Source of the DNA: JAEUIG01 sp046349775
GTDB lineage: Bacteria > Planctomycetota > Planctomycetia > Planctomycetales > Planctomycetaceae
Direction: 5' to 3'
Assembly (NCBI GenBank): GCA_046349775.1
Contig: JAXMBS010000027.1
Location: 1 to 64,000 of the forward strand
DNA length: 64,000 nt
Shown in pieces: positions 19,312 through 29,266 of this stretch. The translations under genes were made by a program, and so were the position numbers. The notes under the pieces are model-generated. The model had not been told where the DNA came from. It worked only from the letters and a program-made list of their open reading frames with translations, and did not search any database. Position 1 is the first letter of the stretch; the number at the start of each line of letters is the position of its first letter.

Positions 19312-21692
19312 ATGCGGTACTCGTGGTTCAGGTTGCCGGCAGATCGGATGGTGTCCCCTTACCATCGAAAACAGTTCCGGGCCAGGCTGCAGCGACTCCT
19401 GATCCTGGTCTTCCTCGGAACGATCAGCACACCGGCGATTGCTGAGGACTGGCCACAGTGGCGAGGGCCGCGACGCGATGCCGTCTCACGGGAGGTCGGA
19501 TTGCTCGCCGAATGGCCGATGGTGTCCGCCCCTCGCGTGGCGGGCGATCGGAGTTGGGGCGGGCTACGCCAGCGTCGCCGCCGCAATCGTGTCTACACGA
19601 TCGGCCAGCAGGGGACGGACCTGTTGGCGATCGCACTTCTACGAGTCAACTGGGGAAGTCGTCTGGAGTCGCAAGATCGGCGAGACGCCGCAATCTCAGC
19701 CTTGACGCCAACCGCCGATGGCGACCACCTGTATGGCCCTCGACCCGGACGGCGAACTCATTTGCCTCGATCTGGAAACCGGCGACCGTGTGTGGCGGTT
19801 ACAGCCTTCGTGGACGGATTTTGGGCGGACGAATGATGTCGGGGCGCGGTTACGGCGAATCGCCGCTGGTCGACGGCGAACGGCTGATCTGTTCGCCGGG
19901 TGGCCCAGACGCTGCCCTGGTCGCCCTCAACAAGGGCACCGGCGACGGCCCGGCAGTACGGGTCCCGGAGCTCGGCCCGGCCGGCCGGGAGGGCATGGGT
20001 TTCTCCTCGATTGTCGTCACCGAGATCGCGGGGGTCCGACAATACGTGCAGCTCACCGGCCGCGGTCTTGTGGGCGTCGACGCCCGCAACGGACGCTGGC
20101 TGTGGGGCTATAACGGAATCAGCAATGACACAGCGAACATCCCCACGCCGGTTGTCCGTAACGATCTGGTGTTTGCCGCCAATGGCTACAACGCCGGCAG
20201 CGTCCTGTTGAGAATTGCGCCCGAGGCAGGGCAGGATCCTCACAGCGCGAATTGGCATGCCGAACCCGTCTATGTCCTGAAGGGAGGTCAGTTCCAGAAT
20301 CATCACGGCGGCGTGGCGCTGGTGGGGGACCTCATCTACGGCGGCCACGGAAGCAATAATGGATTGCCCACATGTCTGGAGTTCGCGACCGGACGCATCC
20401 GTTGGAAGCAGCGCGGGCCGGGTGTCGGATCGGCCGCCGTCGTCGTCGCGGACGGTTGCCTGTACTTTCGATATCAGAACGGCCTGGTTGCGCTGCTTGC
20501 GCCAGGGGAAGAGACCTTCGAACTCCGTGGCACAATGCAGATCCCGGGCGCCGGCGGGGACAGCTGGTCGCATCCTGTCGTCGCCAACGGCCGAATGTAC
20601 CTGCGCGAACAGGACACGCTGTGGGTCTACGACGTGCGTCGTGATGCCGGGGCTGAGCCGAGGCCCGCCGCGGGCACACCGGCGCTGTCGGCGGAACTCG
20701 CTGCACTGCAGGAACTGGGGGCCTCGATCGAACCGCTGACCGGTGAAACGCCGCCCCTGTATCGGTATGCCGAGACGGTACAGATGGCGCAAATCCGTCG
20801 CCGGTCGATGTCATCCGGCTGCATGCCGGCCAGCTCAATTCTGACGGAACGCTCGCCGCAGACTGCCGTGGCTGCAAGCGGTCACAGTGCCGGTGATCCT
20901 CGATTTTCGAGGGACACACCTCTCCGAGGCCGGATGCGCGCAACTGCCGACGATTCCGCGCGTCGTCGGGCTCAACCGAACTCTGTCGGAAATCTCCGAC
21001 GACGGCTGGACGAGCTGTCGTCAATCTCCGGTCTGCGGGTCCTGATTCTGGCCGGCACAAACGTCAGTGCCGCCGGCCTGGAACATCTGAAGCCGCTGAA
21101 ACAACTGGTGGCACTCGATCTGGAGGTGTGCGACGCGATCACGGATGCCGCATGTGCACAACTGCAGGACTGGGCACAACTGCGGGCACTCGTCTTGAAG
21201 AAATCCGGTTTTGAGCGCGAGCGTGTGACCGACCGCGGACTTGAGCACCTGGTCCGGCTGGGGCGTCTCGAACAACTGAACCTGTATGGCAATCAGATCA
21301 CGGATGCAGGCCTGGTGCACCTGCAGGGGCTCACGGCCCTGCGAAAACTGGACTTGAGTCTGCTACCGATCACCGATATTGGGATCGCCCATCTACAGAC
21401 CTTGCAGGAATTGCAAAGCCTCGAGCTGCTCTACTCTGCGGGGTTTGCGGGTCCGACGCTCACTGACGCCATGACAGACTCGCTGATGTCGCTCTCCCGA
21501 CTGACATCGCTGAACCTCACAGGCGCCCGGTTGACAGACACGGGCCTGGTGCGTCTACAACACCTGCGCGAGCTGAAATCGCTGCAAGTCGTCGGCACGC
21601 AAGTCACGGATTCCGGGGTTCGAGCATTGAAGAAAGCGCTCCCGGAATGCAATGTTGTCGTTGCATTGTCCGACGAAATACCCGGCCCATAG
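19312..21692 (+). pseudogene. Secreted PQQ-propeller protein with C-terminal leucine-rich repeats (frameshifted)
   Basis: About 790 residues in two parts. The signal peptide (RLLILVFLGTISTPAIA) is followed by EDWPQWRGPRRDAVS, the standard opening of planctomycete PQQ-like outer-membrane propellers. Propeller blades continue to about 20640 (for example YTIGQQGTDLLAI, ESTGEVVWSRKIG, DPDGELICLDLETGDRVW, GVDARNGRWLWGYNG). From about 21000 to the end come cysteine-containing-type LRRs (LEHLKPLKQLVALDLEVCD, ITDAGLVHLQGLTALRKLDL). Frames change at roughly 19510, 19570, 19640, 19730, 19830, 20830 and 20950, although the stretch 19840-20800 is clean. Likely a periplasmic binding/scaffold protein or quinoprotein-like enzyme; no catalytic residues were checked. 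The start could also be the ATG at 19348. Confidence 0.75.
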
Positions 21693-21724
21693 ACACGGTC
21701 GATTCCTCAACCTGGCCCACTTCC

Positions 21725-23773
21725 ATGAAGCAAGCAATTGTTGGATGCGTCTGCGCAACAGCTGTGTTCGTTGCATCGCAGCTGTCGGCGGATGACGCAC
21801 CGGCGACGAAGCTCACGTCGGGCATCGACATGTCGGGTCTCGACAGATCGATGCGACCGCAGGACGACTTTTACCGGTACGTGAACGGCGGCTGGATCGA
21901 CAAGACCGAGATCCCGGCAGACAAGAGCCGATGGGGCAGCTTTTACATCCTCCGCGAGGAGAGCGCCAAACAGCAGCGCGAGATCATCGAGCAGCTCGCT
22001 GGCGAGAAGGACCTGCCGGCCGGCTCCGAACAACGGAAGATTGCCGACCTGTTTGCGAGTCTGATGGACGAAAAACTCGCCAATGAGCTCGGCGCAAAAC
22101 CCGTCCAGCCGCAGCTCAAGCTCATCGACAGCATCACGAGTGTCAAGGAACTTGTCCGCGTCATCAGCGAGCTGGAACGGCAAGGCGTGTCCGGCCCGTT
22201 CGGGGCTTTCATCGACGTCGATTCGCGCAACGCCACGGAATACGCCGTCTACATCACCCAGTCGGGACTCGGGCTGCCGAACCGGAACTACTACCTGCAG
22301 GAGGGCGAGAAATTCGAAGAAATCCGCAAGCGCTATCCGGATTACATCGCGAAATTGTTCGCACTCGCCGGTCTGGCGGAGGGGTCCGGCCGCGGGCGGG
22401 CCGAGTCCGTCTTGGCACTCGAAATGAAGATCGCACAGGCGCAGTGGCCGCCCGAAGACAGCCGCGATGCGACGAAGACCGACAATCGCTTTGCGATTGC
22501 CGAGCTCGGCCGGGTCAGCCACGAGATCAACTGGACGGGCTACCTCGACGGAATGGGGATGACTGGCCGGATCAACAGCCTGTTTGTCCGGGAACCGACC
22601 TACATCGAGAAGCTCGGCGAACTTCTGGAGCAGGCAGCTCTCGACGACTGGAAGAGCTACTTGCGGTTCCGTGTCCTCAACAGTGCTGCGTCCTGGCTGT
22701 CGGACGACTTCGTGCAGACGGAGTTCGAGTTCTTTGGCAAGCTCGTCAACGGCCTGGAGGAAATGGAGCCGCGCTGGCAGCGGGCCGTGCGCGTCGTGGA
22801 CCGTGCCATGGGCGAGGCGGTTGGCAAAGTCTATGTCGAACGGCACTTCTCACCGGACGCAAAGAAGCGGATGGACGAGCTGGTCGCCAACCTGCTGAAG
22901 GCGTTCCAGACCTCCTTGCACGGACTTGAATGGATGTCGGCCGACACCAAGGCCAAGGCCGAAGAAAAGCGGATCAAGCTCACGACCAAGATCGGCTATC
23001 CCGACAAGTGGAAGGACTACTCTGCGCTCGAGATCCGCCGCGACGATCCCGTGGGAAATATCATGCGGGCGCAAGCGTGGGAATACGACCGGCAGCTCGC
23101 ACGTCTGGGCGAACCGGTCGATCGGACCGAATGGTTCATGACACCGCAGACGGTCAACGCCTATCACAATCCGCAGATGAACGAAATCGTGTTTCCGGCG
23201 GCGATCCTGCAGCCGCCGTTCTTCAACCCGGAAGCGGACGACGCCGTCAACTACGGCGGCATCGGGGCGGTGATCGGACACGAGACTGGTCACGCATTCG
23301 ATGACCAGGGCCGCAAGACGGACGGCAATGGTAACCTGCACGACTGGTGGACCGAGAAGGACGCAGAGGCGTTCAAGGGTCGGGCGCAGGCGCTGGTCGA
23401 TCAATACAACGCCTACGAGCCGCTGCCGGGTCTGCGCGTCAATGGTCAACTGACGCTGGGAGAAAACATCGGCGACCTCACCGGCCTGTATATCGCCTAC
23501 AAGGCCTACAAGATGTCGCTCGGCGGCAAGCCGGCGCCGATCATCGATGGATTAACGGGAGACCAGCGGTTCTTCATGGGTTTCGCCCAGATTTGGCGCT
23601 CAAAGAGCCGCGATGAAGCCATCCGCCGCCAGGTCCTGACCGATCCGCACTCGCCGGCCCAGTTCCGGGCGAACGGCCCGCTACGGAACTTCGGCCCGTT
23701 CTATGAGGCGTTTGGCGTCAAACCGGGGGACGGAATGTTCTTGCCAGGGGAGGCCAGGATTCAGATCTGGTAG
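21725..23773 (+). CDS. M13-family metallopeptidase (neprilysin/PepO-like)
   Basis: A 682-residue secreted zinc endopeptidase. The signal peptide spans about 1-22. The peptidase_M13_N domain follows (FYRYVNGGWIDKTEIP near 43), then the catalytic M13 domain. The zinc motif HETGH is at 519-523 and the third ligand Glu580 is in GENIGDLTGL (with Asp584). NAYHNPQMNEIVFPAAILQP gives the substrate-cleft Asn-Ala-Tyr/Phe equivalent. Length is normal for the bacterial family, and the C-terminus ends in IQIW, replacing the mammalian CxxxW. It probably cleaves peptides in the periplasm. ATG 21725 begins the signal peptide; the preceding ORF extension has no support. Confidence 0.93.
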   Translation: MKQAIVGCVCATAVFVASQLSADDAPATKLTSGIDMSGLDRSMRPQDDFYRYVNGGWIDKTEIPADKSRWGSFYILREESAKQQREIIEQLAGEKDLPAGSEQRKIADLFASLMDEKLANELGAKPVQPQLKLIDSITSVKELVRVISELERQGVSGPFGAFIDVDSRNATEYAVYITQSGLGLPNRNYYLQEGEKFEEIRKRYPDYIAKLFALAGLAEGSGRGRAESVLALEMKIAQAQWPPEDSRDATKTDNRFAIAELGRVSHEINWTGYLDGMGMTGRINSLFVREPTYIEKLGELLEQAALDDWKSYLRFRVLNSAASWLSDDFVQTEFEFFGKLVNGLEEMEPRWQRAVRVVDRAMGEAVGKVYVERHFSPDAKKRMDELVANLLKAFQTSLHGLEWMSADTKAKAEEKRIKLTTKIGYPDKWKDYSALEIRRDDPVGNIMRAQAWEYDRQLARLGEPVDRTEWFMTPQTVNAYHNPQMNEIVFPAAILQPPFFNPEADDAVNYGGIGAVIGHETGHAFDDQGRKTDGNGNLHDWWTEKDAEAFKGRAQALVDQYNAYEPLPGLRVNGQLTLGENIGDLTGLYIAYKAYKMSLGGKPAPIIDGLTGDQRFFMGFAQIWRSKSRDEAIRRQVLTDPHSPAQFRANGPLRNFGPFYEAFGVKPGDGMFLPGEARIQIW

Positions 23774-24134
23774 ATAGCGCTCGAATCGAGCACGGAAGAT
23801 CGAAATCTGCGCACAACAGCGTCGCAGGCCGTGCCGCAGGAATCCCTGGAGTTTTGCACTCGCCTCGCACCCGATTTTGACGACGGTTCATCCCGAGCGA
23901 AGTGCGGACGCAGAGGCGGTTTCAAAGGATCAGGGACAATCTTGTGGGAGGCCGATCCCTGCCAGCCGGGAGAGCCGCTACAAAAAGAAGAGCTTTCTCT
24001 ACGATCCGGCTCGGCGGGAGCCTCGCCCTCCCGGTTTTGAAAGGCCGTCTAGTACAATCTGGAGATCGGTGAGCAAGCATTACTCTCCGGCCGGATGGTT
24101 TCAGGCGCCCTGTCGGCCAGGGCGCTTGGGCGGA
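23774..24134. other. Intergenic region with a dispersed-repeat core
   Basis: A 361-base gap before the kinase gene. It contains a 6-bp stem GCTCGA/TCGAGC at 23779-23791 right after the M13 stop, and at 24013-24033 a 21-bp core also present, inverted, inside truB. No gene is seen. An in-frame extension of the kinase ORF reads through the repeat and is not credible. Confidence 0.45.
24013..24033 (+). repeat. Short dispersed repeat (AGASPSR-encoding core), copy 1
   Basis: The core GGAGCCTCGCCCTCCCG, preceded by GGCG, matches the minus strand of 62426-62446 at 20 of 21 positions. Read in one frame it encodes AGASPSR, a peptide signature of a dispersed element I recall from planctomycete genomes. 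Here it lies in an intergenic region. Confidence 0.6.
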
Positions 24135-25685
24135 ATGACGCCTCCTGAAGGTGCGGGCCCAGGCCGGCGACGGGCGGTTGACTTTGCGAGCGGAAGTGCA
24201 GTTGTGGACAGAGCACGGAAAACCAGCGACGAGCGCGGACCGACGGGCTCCAATACAAACCGCTGGATCTGGCCCTTCGAATTGCTGGAGCAGATCGGCG
24301 AAGGGGGCATGGGAGTGGTGTACCGGGCGCGGTACGTCGTCAATAACCGGGAAGTCGCGGTCAAGATCCTCCCCAAGGACGTGACCGACAAGACGGCCCT
24401 CGCTCGATTCGAACGCGAAACGGAAGTCCTCAAGGACCTGAAGCATCCCAACATCGTCCGCAGCTTCGGCGGTGTGTGTGAGGACAAGTGCCGATTCTAC
24501 GCGATGGAGCTGGTCGAAGGCGGCTCGCTGGACGACATGATCCAGCGACGTGGCCGCCTTTCGTCGGAACAGGTGATGGAGTATGCGCTCCAGATGTGCG
24601 CGGCGCTGGAATGTTCTCATAAGCAGGGGATTGTCCATCGCGACGTCAAACCTGCAAATTTCCTGATCGCGTCGAACGGGCAGCTGAAGCTGAGCGACTT
24701 CGGCCTGGCGAGCGTCGCCAGCCAGCGAAAGATCACTCAGCCAGGCAAAACTGCTGGCACGTTCCTGTACATGGCTCCTGAGCAGATCAAAGGACAGGAA
24801 GTCACTCCGCGCACCGATCTGTATGCCCTCGGATGCGTCCTGTTCGAAATGATGACCGGCAAACCGCCGTTCGCCGCCGAGACGCCGGCGGCGATGCTCA
24901 ACAAGCACATCAGCGAGCCGGCCCCGCGTGTCTCCGCAACCTTGATGGATTGCCCGGCCGTACTCGATCGGCTCGTCGAACGGCTGCTCGAGAAAGATCC
25001 GGCCAAGCGTCCACAGTCGGCGCTGGAAGTGGCCCGCGAGCTGCGCAGTGTCAGTCAGACCGTGACGGTCGCGCCGACCCGAAAGCGGATCGGCGGCCAG
25101 ACAACCGTCGGCAATCAGCCGATGGAAATGCCGACCTACCGCACCACGACCACGCCGGCGATAGAAACACCGATTTTTTCCTCGCGGATCTTGGCGCTGC
25201 TGTTGTTCGCGACCACGGTCGTCGCCGGGCTTGCCATCGTTTCCGCGCTGATCGAGCACAACGCCTGGCAGACTGAGAGCGAACATGCCCGCCAGTCGGA
25301 AGCGATGTGGATTGAAACCGCCACCCATTCCGACTCCAAAGTCCGGATGATGGCATTGAAAAACCTGGCACAATTGACCGGCGCCAGCGAGCAGGTCAGT
25401 GAAGCAGTGATCCACGGACTGACCGACCAATCGATCGAAGTGCGTACAGCGGTCGTGGAGGCCGTTGGCGAAACGGGCCATAGTGGAGACGTCTATCTCA
25501 CGGAATTGAAACGATTGCAGCAGCACGACGAGCTCGAGCAGATCCGCACGCTCGCTACGGCCTCGATGAAGAAGATTCAATCGGCTCCCGAGCCTCCCAC
25601 GAGTCGCTGGCCGGCGATCGCAGCCGCGCTCGTCGTCGTTGTCGGGGCACTTGTGTGGTTTTTCGGATTGAGGCACGATTCGTGA
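24135..25685 (+). CDS. Transmembrane Ser/Thr protein kinase with HEAT-like repeats
   Basis: A 516-residue protein. Residues 45-305 are a PknB-type kinase: Gly loop GEGGMG (55-60), catalytic Lys77 (VAVKILP), catalytic loop HRDVKPAN with Asp170, DFG at 188-190 and the APE motif MAPEQI. A linker leads to a membrane helix (351-372). Then comes a segment of two HEAT-like helical repeats (SKVRMMALKNLAQLTG, SIEVRTAVVEAVGETG), and a second C-terminal membrane helix just before the end. The HEAT part therefore lies between two membrane segments, probably in the periplasm, and may be the sensing part. ATG 24135 is the first plausible start; longer forms read through a repeat. Confidence 0.88.
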   Translation: MTPPEGAGPGRRRAVDFASGSAVVDRARKTSDERGPTGSNTNRWIWPFELLEQIGEGGMGVVYRARYVVNNREVAVKILPKDVTDKTALARFERETEVLKDLKHPNIVRSFGGVCEDKCRFYAMELVEGGSLDDMIQRRGRLSSEQVMEYALQMCAALECSHKQGIVHRDVKPANFLIASNGQLKLSDFGLASVASQRKITQPGKTAGTFLYMAPEQIKGQEVTPRTDLYALGCVLFEMMTGKPPFAAETPAAMLNKHISEPAPRVSATLMDCPAVLDRLVERLLEKDPAKRPQSALEVARELRSVSQTVTVAPTRKRIGGQTTVGNQPMEMPTYRTTTTPAIETPIFSSRILALLLFATTVVAGLAIVSALIEHNAWQTESEHARQSEAMWIETATHSDSKVRMMALKNLAQLTGASEQVSEAVIHGLTDQSIEVRTAVVEAVGETGHSGDVYLTELKRLQQHDELEQIRTLATASMKKIQSAPEPPTSRWPAIAAALVVVVGALVWFFGLRHDS

Positions 25686-26083
25686 TTGACCGCGATTTCG
25701 CGGTCGAAAGATCACGCGGCTGATCGCCGCTGGCATGTCATGCCACGGAATCGGAATACGACGTCGGCCTGAATCAATCTCGTCGATTTCGCCGCACGAC
25801 AGCCTGCCGGCGGTTGCGTCGCCCGCCCGCGGCAAGGCGAATTGGACAAGTGCAGAGGTGTCTCCTGAGCATGGAGACCGCTGCGAGTCCGTGTCAGATG
25901 CGACTCGCTGCGGTTGGTCCATACTCCAGCATGCAGAGCAGTCGCGAATTACATGGAACCGATGTCACCGATCGGGGGGGCGCCCGCGACGATGGCACCT
26001 GCGATTGTGACCCCTGTTCGTTGATCGCAACCGCTCGACTTACCGGGCGACGAAATCACTGTCGAATCTGCAGTCGAGACATA
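25686..26083. other. Intergenic region between convergent genes
   Basis: This 398-base stretch separates the kinase (plus) from the DUF1295 gene (minus). It contains the perfect 15-base dyad TGGCATGTCATGCCA at 25731-25745, which could be part of a bidirectional terminator. No gene is seen. Confidence 0.4.
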
Positions 26084-26887
26084 TCAGACGCTGCCACGAC
26101 TTCGTGTCGTCCGAGTCGATCGGGGTGGACCGGGAAAGAACGCATTCGTCCGCGCCTGGTAGGCCACGTAGTCAGGCCTTCGTTCGGTGATCGTCTGCTC
26201 CAGCAGTGACACTCCGGACACTTTGAGCAGGAGCAGTGTCATGAAGCCCGGACTGGCGATCGTCCACGCAGCTCCGGCTGACGCGGAAATCAAGTACAGG
26301 CCCCACCAGACACAGCAATCGCCGAAGTAGTTCGGATGCCGGGTGTACCGCCATAATCCCCGGTCAAGCACCTGGCCCACGTTTTCAGGGTTCGCCTTGA
26401 ATCGGGCGAGCTGCCAGTCGCCGACAGATTCAAAGAAGAATCCGACGATCCAGAGCAAGGCACCGAGCAAGTCGACGATTGTGACATCGCGTGGCACATC
26501 TCGGACGGTGGCGACCTGCAACGGCAACGAGACAAACCACAGTATCGCCCCTTGCAGCAGGAACACGGTGAACAGGCTGATCCACCAGAAGTCTTGTCCG
26601 TGTCTGGCGCGCATGGCTGCGTAGCGCGGGTCTTCCGGGCGATCGCGATTCCGCCGCGCAAGGTGCCACGACAGACGCAGCCCCCAGACGGTGGTCAGCG
26701 CCGCCAGCACCGTGATCCGTCGGCTCCAAAGCGAACTCTGAATGGCCGAGAGCCACGCGGTGATCACAAAGCCGAGGCCCCAGAACAGGTCGACGATGCT
26801 CACGTCCCGGCGGATCGTCGCAGCAATCCACAGCAGCACCAGCAATCCACCGGTCACCGCGAGATTCACGACCAGAACGTGCGTCAT
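26084..26887 (-). CDS. DUF1295 membrane protein (steroid 5-alpha-reductase-like)
   Basis: A 267-residue integral membrane protein with about six or seven helices. Family signs are VDLFWGLGFVITAW near the N-terminus, RLSWHLARRNRDRPEDPRY, and the C-terminal signature GLWRYTRHPNYFGDCCVWWG shared with isoprenylcysteine methyltransferase/steroid reductase folds. DUF1295 proteins are thought to be NAD(P)H-dependent reductases of unsaturated lipids; that function is inferred from the fold. It is the last gene of the lipid-modification operon, 17 bases after the CFA-like methyltransferase. ATG 26887 is chosen because it starts the first membrane helix. Confidence 0.87.
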   Translation of the reverse strand: MTHVLVVNLAVTGGLLVLLWIAATIRRDVSIVDLFWGLGFVITAWLSAIQSSLWSRRITVLAALTTVWGLRLSWHLARRNRDRPEDPRYAAMRARHGQDFWWISLFTVFLLQGAILWFVSLPLQVATVRDVPRDVTIVDLLGALLWIVGFFFESVGDWQLARFKANPENVGQVLDRGLWRYTRHPNYFGDCCVWWGLYLISASAGAAWTIASPGFMTLLLLKVSGVSLLEQTITERRPDYVAYQARTNAFFPGPPRSTRTTRSRGSV

Positions 26888-26904
26888 TGCAGATATGCCG
26901 GTCG

Positions 26905-27945
26905 TCACATCGGTTGTTCCAGCAGGCAATGCGCAACAAACCACTCGTTCCCCTGCCCGAAGCCGAACAGCTCGGAAACAGCGAGAAAGAACATCCGCCA
27001 GCGCTGCAGTGCCCGGTCAGCCAGCTTTGGTCCGCACGCCTGAGCGAGAATCGGCCGGATCCGGTCGCGATTTGCCTTGAGATTCGCCAGCCACGCGTCG
27101 GCCGTTCGCTGATAGTGCAGACCGTTCCAGACTTCGCGCCGGCTCATCCGGAGAATGTCCGGGAACTGCCCCAGCAGGTCGGCACTCGGCATCACTCCAC
27201 CGGTAAAGAAGTGCCGTCCCATCCAGTTGGCCTCCCCCTCGGCTTCAAACGTGTAGCACAGCGTGCGATGGCAGAACAGGTGCACGTACAGCTTCCCGTC
27301 CATACGCAGCCAGCCCGCAATCCGCGACAGCAGTCGGTCGAAATTCCGCATGTGTTCGAACATCTCGACCGAGACCACGCGGTCGTACTGCCGCGGTCCG
27401 GCTGTAAAATGATTCATGTCGCACGTGATGACGCTCAAGTTGGAGAGCCCCCGAGTCCGCACCGCCGCTTCGATCGCGACACGCTGAGCCGTGGAGTTTG
27501 AGACGGCCGTGATCCGGCTGCGCGGATACTGCTCAGCCATCCACAGCGACAGGCTGCCCCACCCGCACCCCAGTTCCAGGACTTCCTGTCCATCTTGCAG
27601 TTCGGCAAATTCGCAACTTCGCCGCAGGGCTTCGATTTCGGCTTGTTCGAGTGACGTTTCAGGAGCCGGGAAATAGCAGCAGCTGTATTTGCGCCAGGGG
27701 CCGAGCACCTGTGCGAAAAACTCGGCAGGCAGCTCATAGTGCTGCTCGTTCGCCAAATCGGTGGCGACGGCGATCGGCCCTGAACGCAACCAGGCGACAT
27801 CGCGTGCATTAGCCTCGCCACGCGACTGCTCTTGTGCGAGCCGCTGCGAGCAGAGCCGCCGGATCACGCTGCGAGTCCAGCGGTCAGGCACAAGCCCGCG
27901 CTCGACCGCTTCGATCCCCAGTGTCAGGATGCCCATGATGCCCAC
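26905..27945 (-). CDS. CFA-like SAM-dependent methyltransferase
   Basis: A 346-residue class I methyltransferase of the Mycolic_acid_cyclopropane_synthase family. The SAM motif is VLELGCGWGSLSLWMAE; later motifs include VSVEMFEHMRNFDRLL and HLFCHRTLCYTFEAEGEANW with FFTGGVMPS, which mark the subgroup often found as a second CFA-like enzyme in light-responsive clusters. It has no full N-terminal CFA lipid-binding domain, so it is shorter than the neighbour. It probably methylates an unsaturated acyl chain (methyl-branched, methylene or furan fatty acids are options). It is 15 bases downstream of the CFA synthase stop. Confidence 0.87.
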   Translation of the reverse strand: MGIMGILTLGIEAVERGLVPDRWTRSVIRRLCSQRLAQEQSRGEANARDVAWLRSGPIAVATDLANEQHYELPAEFFAQVLGPWRKYSCCYFPAPETSLEQAEIEALRRSCEFAELQDGQEVLELGCGWGSLSLWMAEQYPRSRITAVSNSTAQRVAIEAAVRTRGLSNLSVITCDMNHFTAGPRQYDRVVSVEMFEHMRNFDRLLSRIAGWLRMDGKLYVHLFCHRTLCYTFEAEGEANWMGRHFFTGGVMPSADLLGQFPDILRMSRREVWNGLHYQRTADAWLANLKANRDRIRPILAQACGPKLADRALQRWRMFFLAVSELFGFGQGNEWFVAHCLLEQPM

Positions 27946-27960
27946 TCTCCCTCACGGGTT

Positions 27961-29247
27961 TCAGACTGTCGACGCGGCACGCCGGCTCAACAGTCCCGGG
28001 TCACGACAACAGCCTGGTTTGTCGAACTGAATCTGCACCAGGCCGACCGCCCGTTCCTCGAACGCGGCTTCGCAATAACACAGGTAGTACGTCCACATCC
28101 GCAGAAATTCCTCCGGATAACCCATCGCACTGATTTCGGCGCGTCGCGCATCAAACGCCGAACGCCACCGGCGAAGCGTCTCGGCGTAGTGCGGGGCGAA
28201 GTCCTCGACATGCACACATCGCAGGTCGCTGGTCCGGCCCGCAGACTCCAGCATGGCGGACAGAGACGGCAGGCAACCACCAGGGAAGATGAATCTCTGA
28301 ATGAAGTCCACCGACTGCAAGTACGACGAGTAACCCCGTTCGGGCATGACAATCGCCTGCAGCACCAGCGAACCTTTTGGCCGCAGGAGCCGACCGAGCG
28401 CAGCGAAGTATTGATCGAAGTGGCGATAGCCGACCGCTTCGATCATCTCGATTGAGGCCAGCTTGTCGAATCGCCCCTGCAGATCGCGATAATCCTGCTG
28501 CAGGAGGGTGATCCGATCCTCGAGCCCGGCCGCCTCCACGCGCTCCCGTGACGCTGCGAACTGACTCTGTGAAACCGTCGTCGTCGTCACCCGGCAGCCA
28601 TACTGTTGCGCAGCGTGCAGGGCAAATCCGCCCCAGCCTGTGCCGATTTCCAGCAGGTGGTCGTCCGGCCGCACGTCCAGCTTGCGGCAGACGCGATCGA
28701 ACTTCTCCGTCGAAGCCGCCGCGAGCGACTGAGTCTGTTCGGTGAAGATCGCGCCCGAATACGCCAGCGTCTCGTCCAACCAGAGGGAAAAGAAATCATT
28801 TCCCAGATCGTAGTGTGCGCCGATGTTGCGACGGCTTCCCGCGCGCGTGTTGTCGCGCAGCCAGTGCACAATCCGCTGTCCCATCCGCGCGCCCCACGAG
28901 GCCCCTGAGTCCAGACTGTCTGCTGCCGTGCGGTTGCGAATAAAAATCCGAAACAGAGTCGTCAGACTGTCGCAGTCCCAGTCTCCTCGCAAGTAAGACT
29001 CCGCGACGCCCAGCGTCCCACCGAGGACTGCGTCGCGGAACAGCCGCGACCGGTGCACGACCAGCTCGGCGCGCAGCCCGTCGCCCTGGCCGAACGCAGA
29101 TCGTCCACGATTGTCGCTCACAACCAGCTCTCCCTGACGCAGTCCCCGTAGCCGGTCAACCACTGATCGTCGCGCGATCCGGTCGACAAGTCCGAAGTTT
29201 TTCGCAGGAGCGAGGGCAACGGGAGCTCTTTGAACGAGGGCCGTCAT
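27961..29247 (-). CDS. cfa: Cyclopropane-fatty-acyl-phospholipid synthase
   Basis: A 428-residue full-length CFA synthase. The N-terminal domain (about 25-120) includes ESYLRGDWDCDSLTTLFRIF. Signature NIGAHYDLGNDFFSLWLDET is followed by YSGAIF; the SAM motif is LLEIGTGWGGFALHAAQ. The bicarbonate/active-site region holds SIEMIEAVG, and the late motif QSVDFIQRFIFPGG is present. It transfers a methylene from SAM to acyl double bonds of membrane phospholipids. The ATG at 29247 lies 19 bases after the DUF1365 stop. Regulation is probably shared with the whole operon under the divergent B12-binding regulator. Confidence 0.92.
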   Translation of the reverse strand: MTALVQRAPVALAPAKNFGLVDRIARRSVVDRLRGLRQGELVVSDNRGRSAFGQGDGLRAELVVHRSRLFRDAVLGGTLGVAESYLRGDWDCDSLTTLFRIFIRNRTAADSLDSGASWGARMGQRIVHWLRDNTRAGSRRNIGAHYDLGNDFFSLWLDETLAYSGAIFTEQTQSLAAASTEKFDRVCRKLDVRPDDHLLEIGTGWGGFALHAAQQYGCRVTTTTVSQSQFAASRERVEAAGLEDRITLLQQDYRDLQGRFDKLASIEMIEAVGYRHFDQYFAALGRLLRPKGSLVLQAIVMPERGYSSYLQSVDFIQRFIFPGGCLPSLSAMLESAGRTSDLRCVHVEDFAPHYAETLRRWRSAFDARRAEISAMGYPEEFLRMWTYYLCYCEAAFEERAVGLVQIQFDKPGCCRDPGLLSRRAASTV

Positions 29248-29266
29248 GATGTATGGCGTGAGCGAG

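Noticed and set aside
23922..25922. 666-codon open frame antisense to the kinase gene
   Set aside because: Typical GC-rich shadow; the opposite strand has complete kinase motifs.
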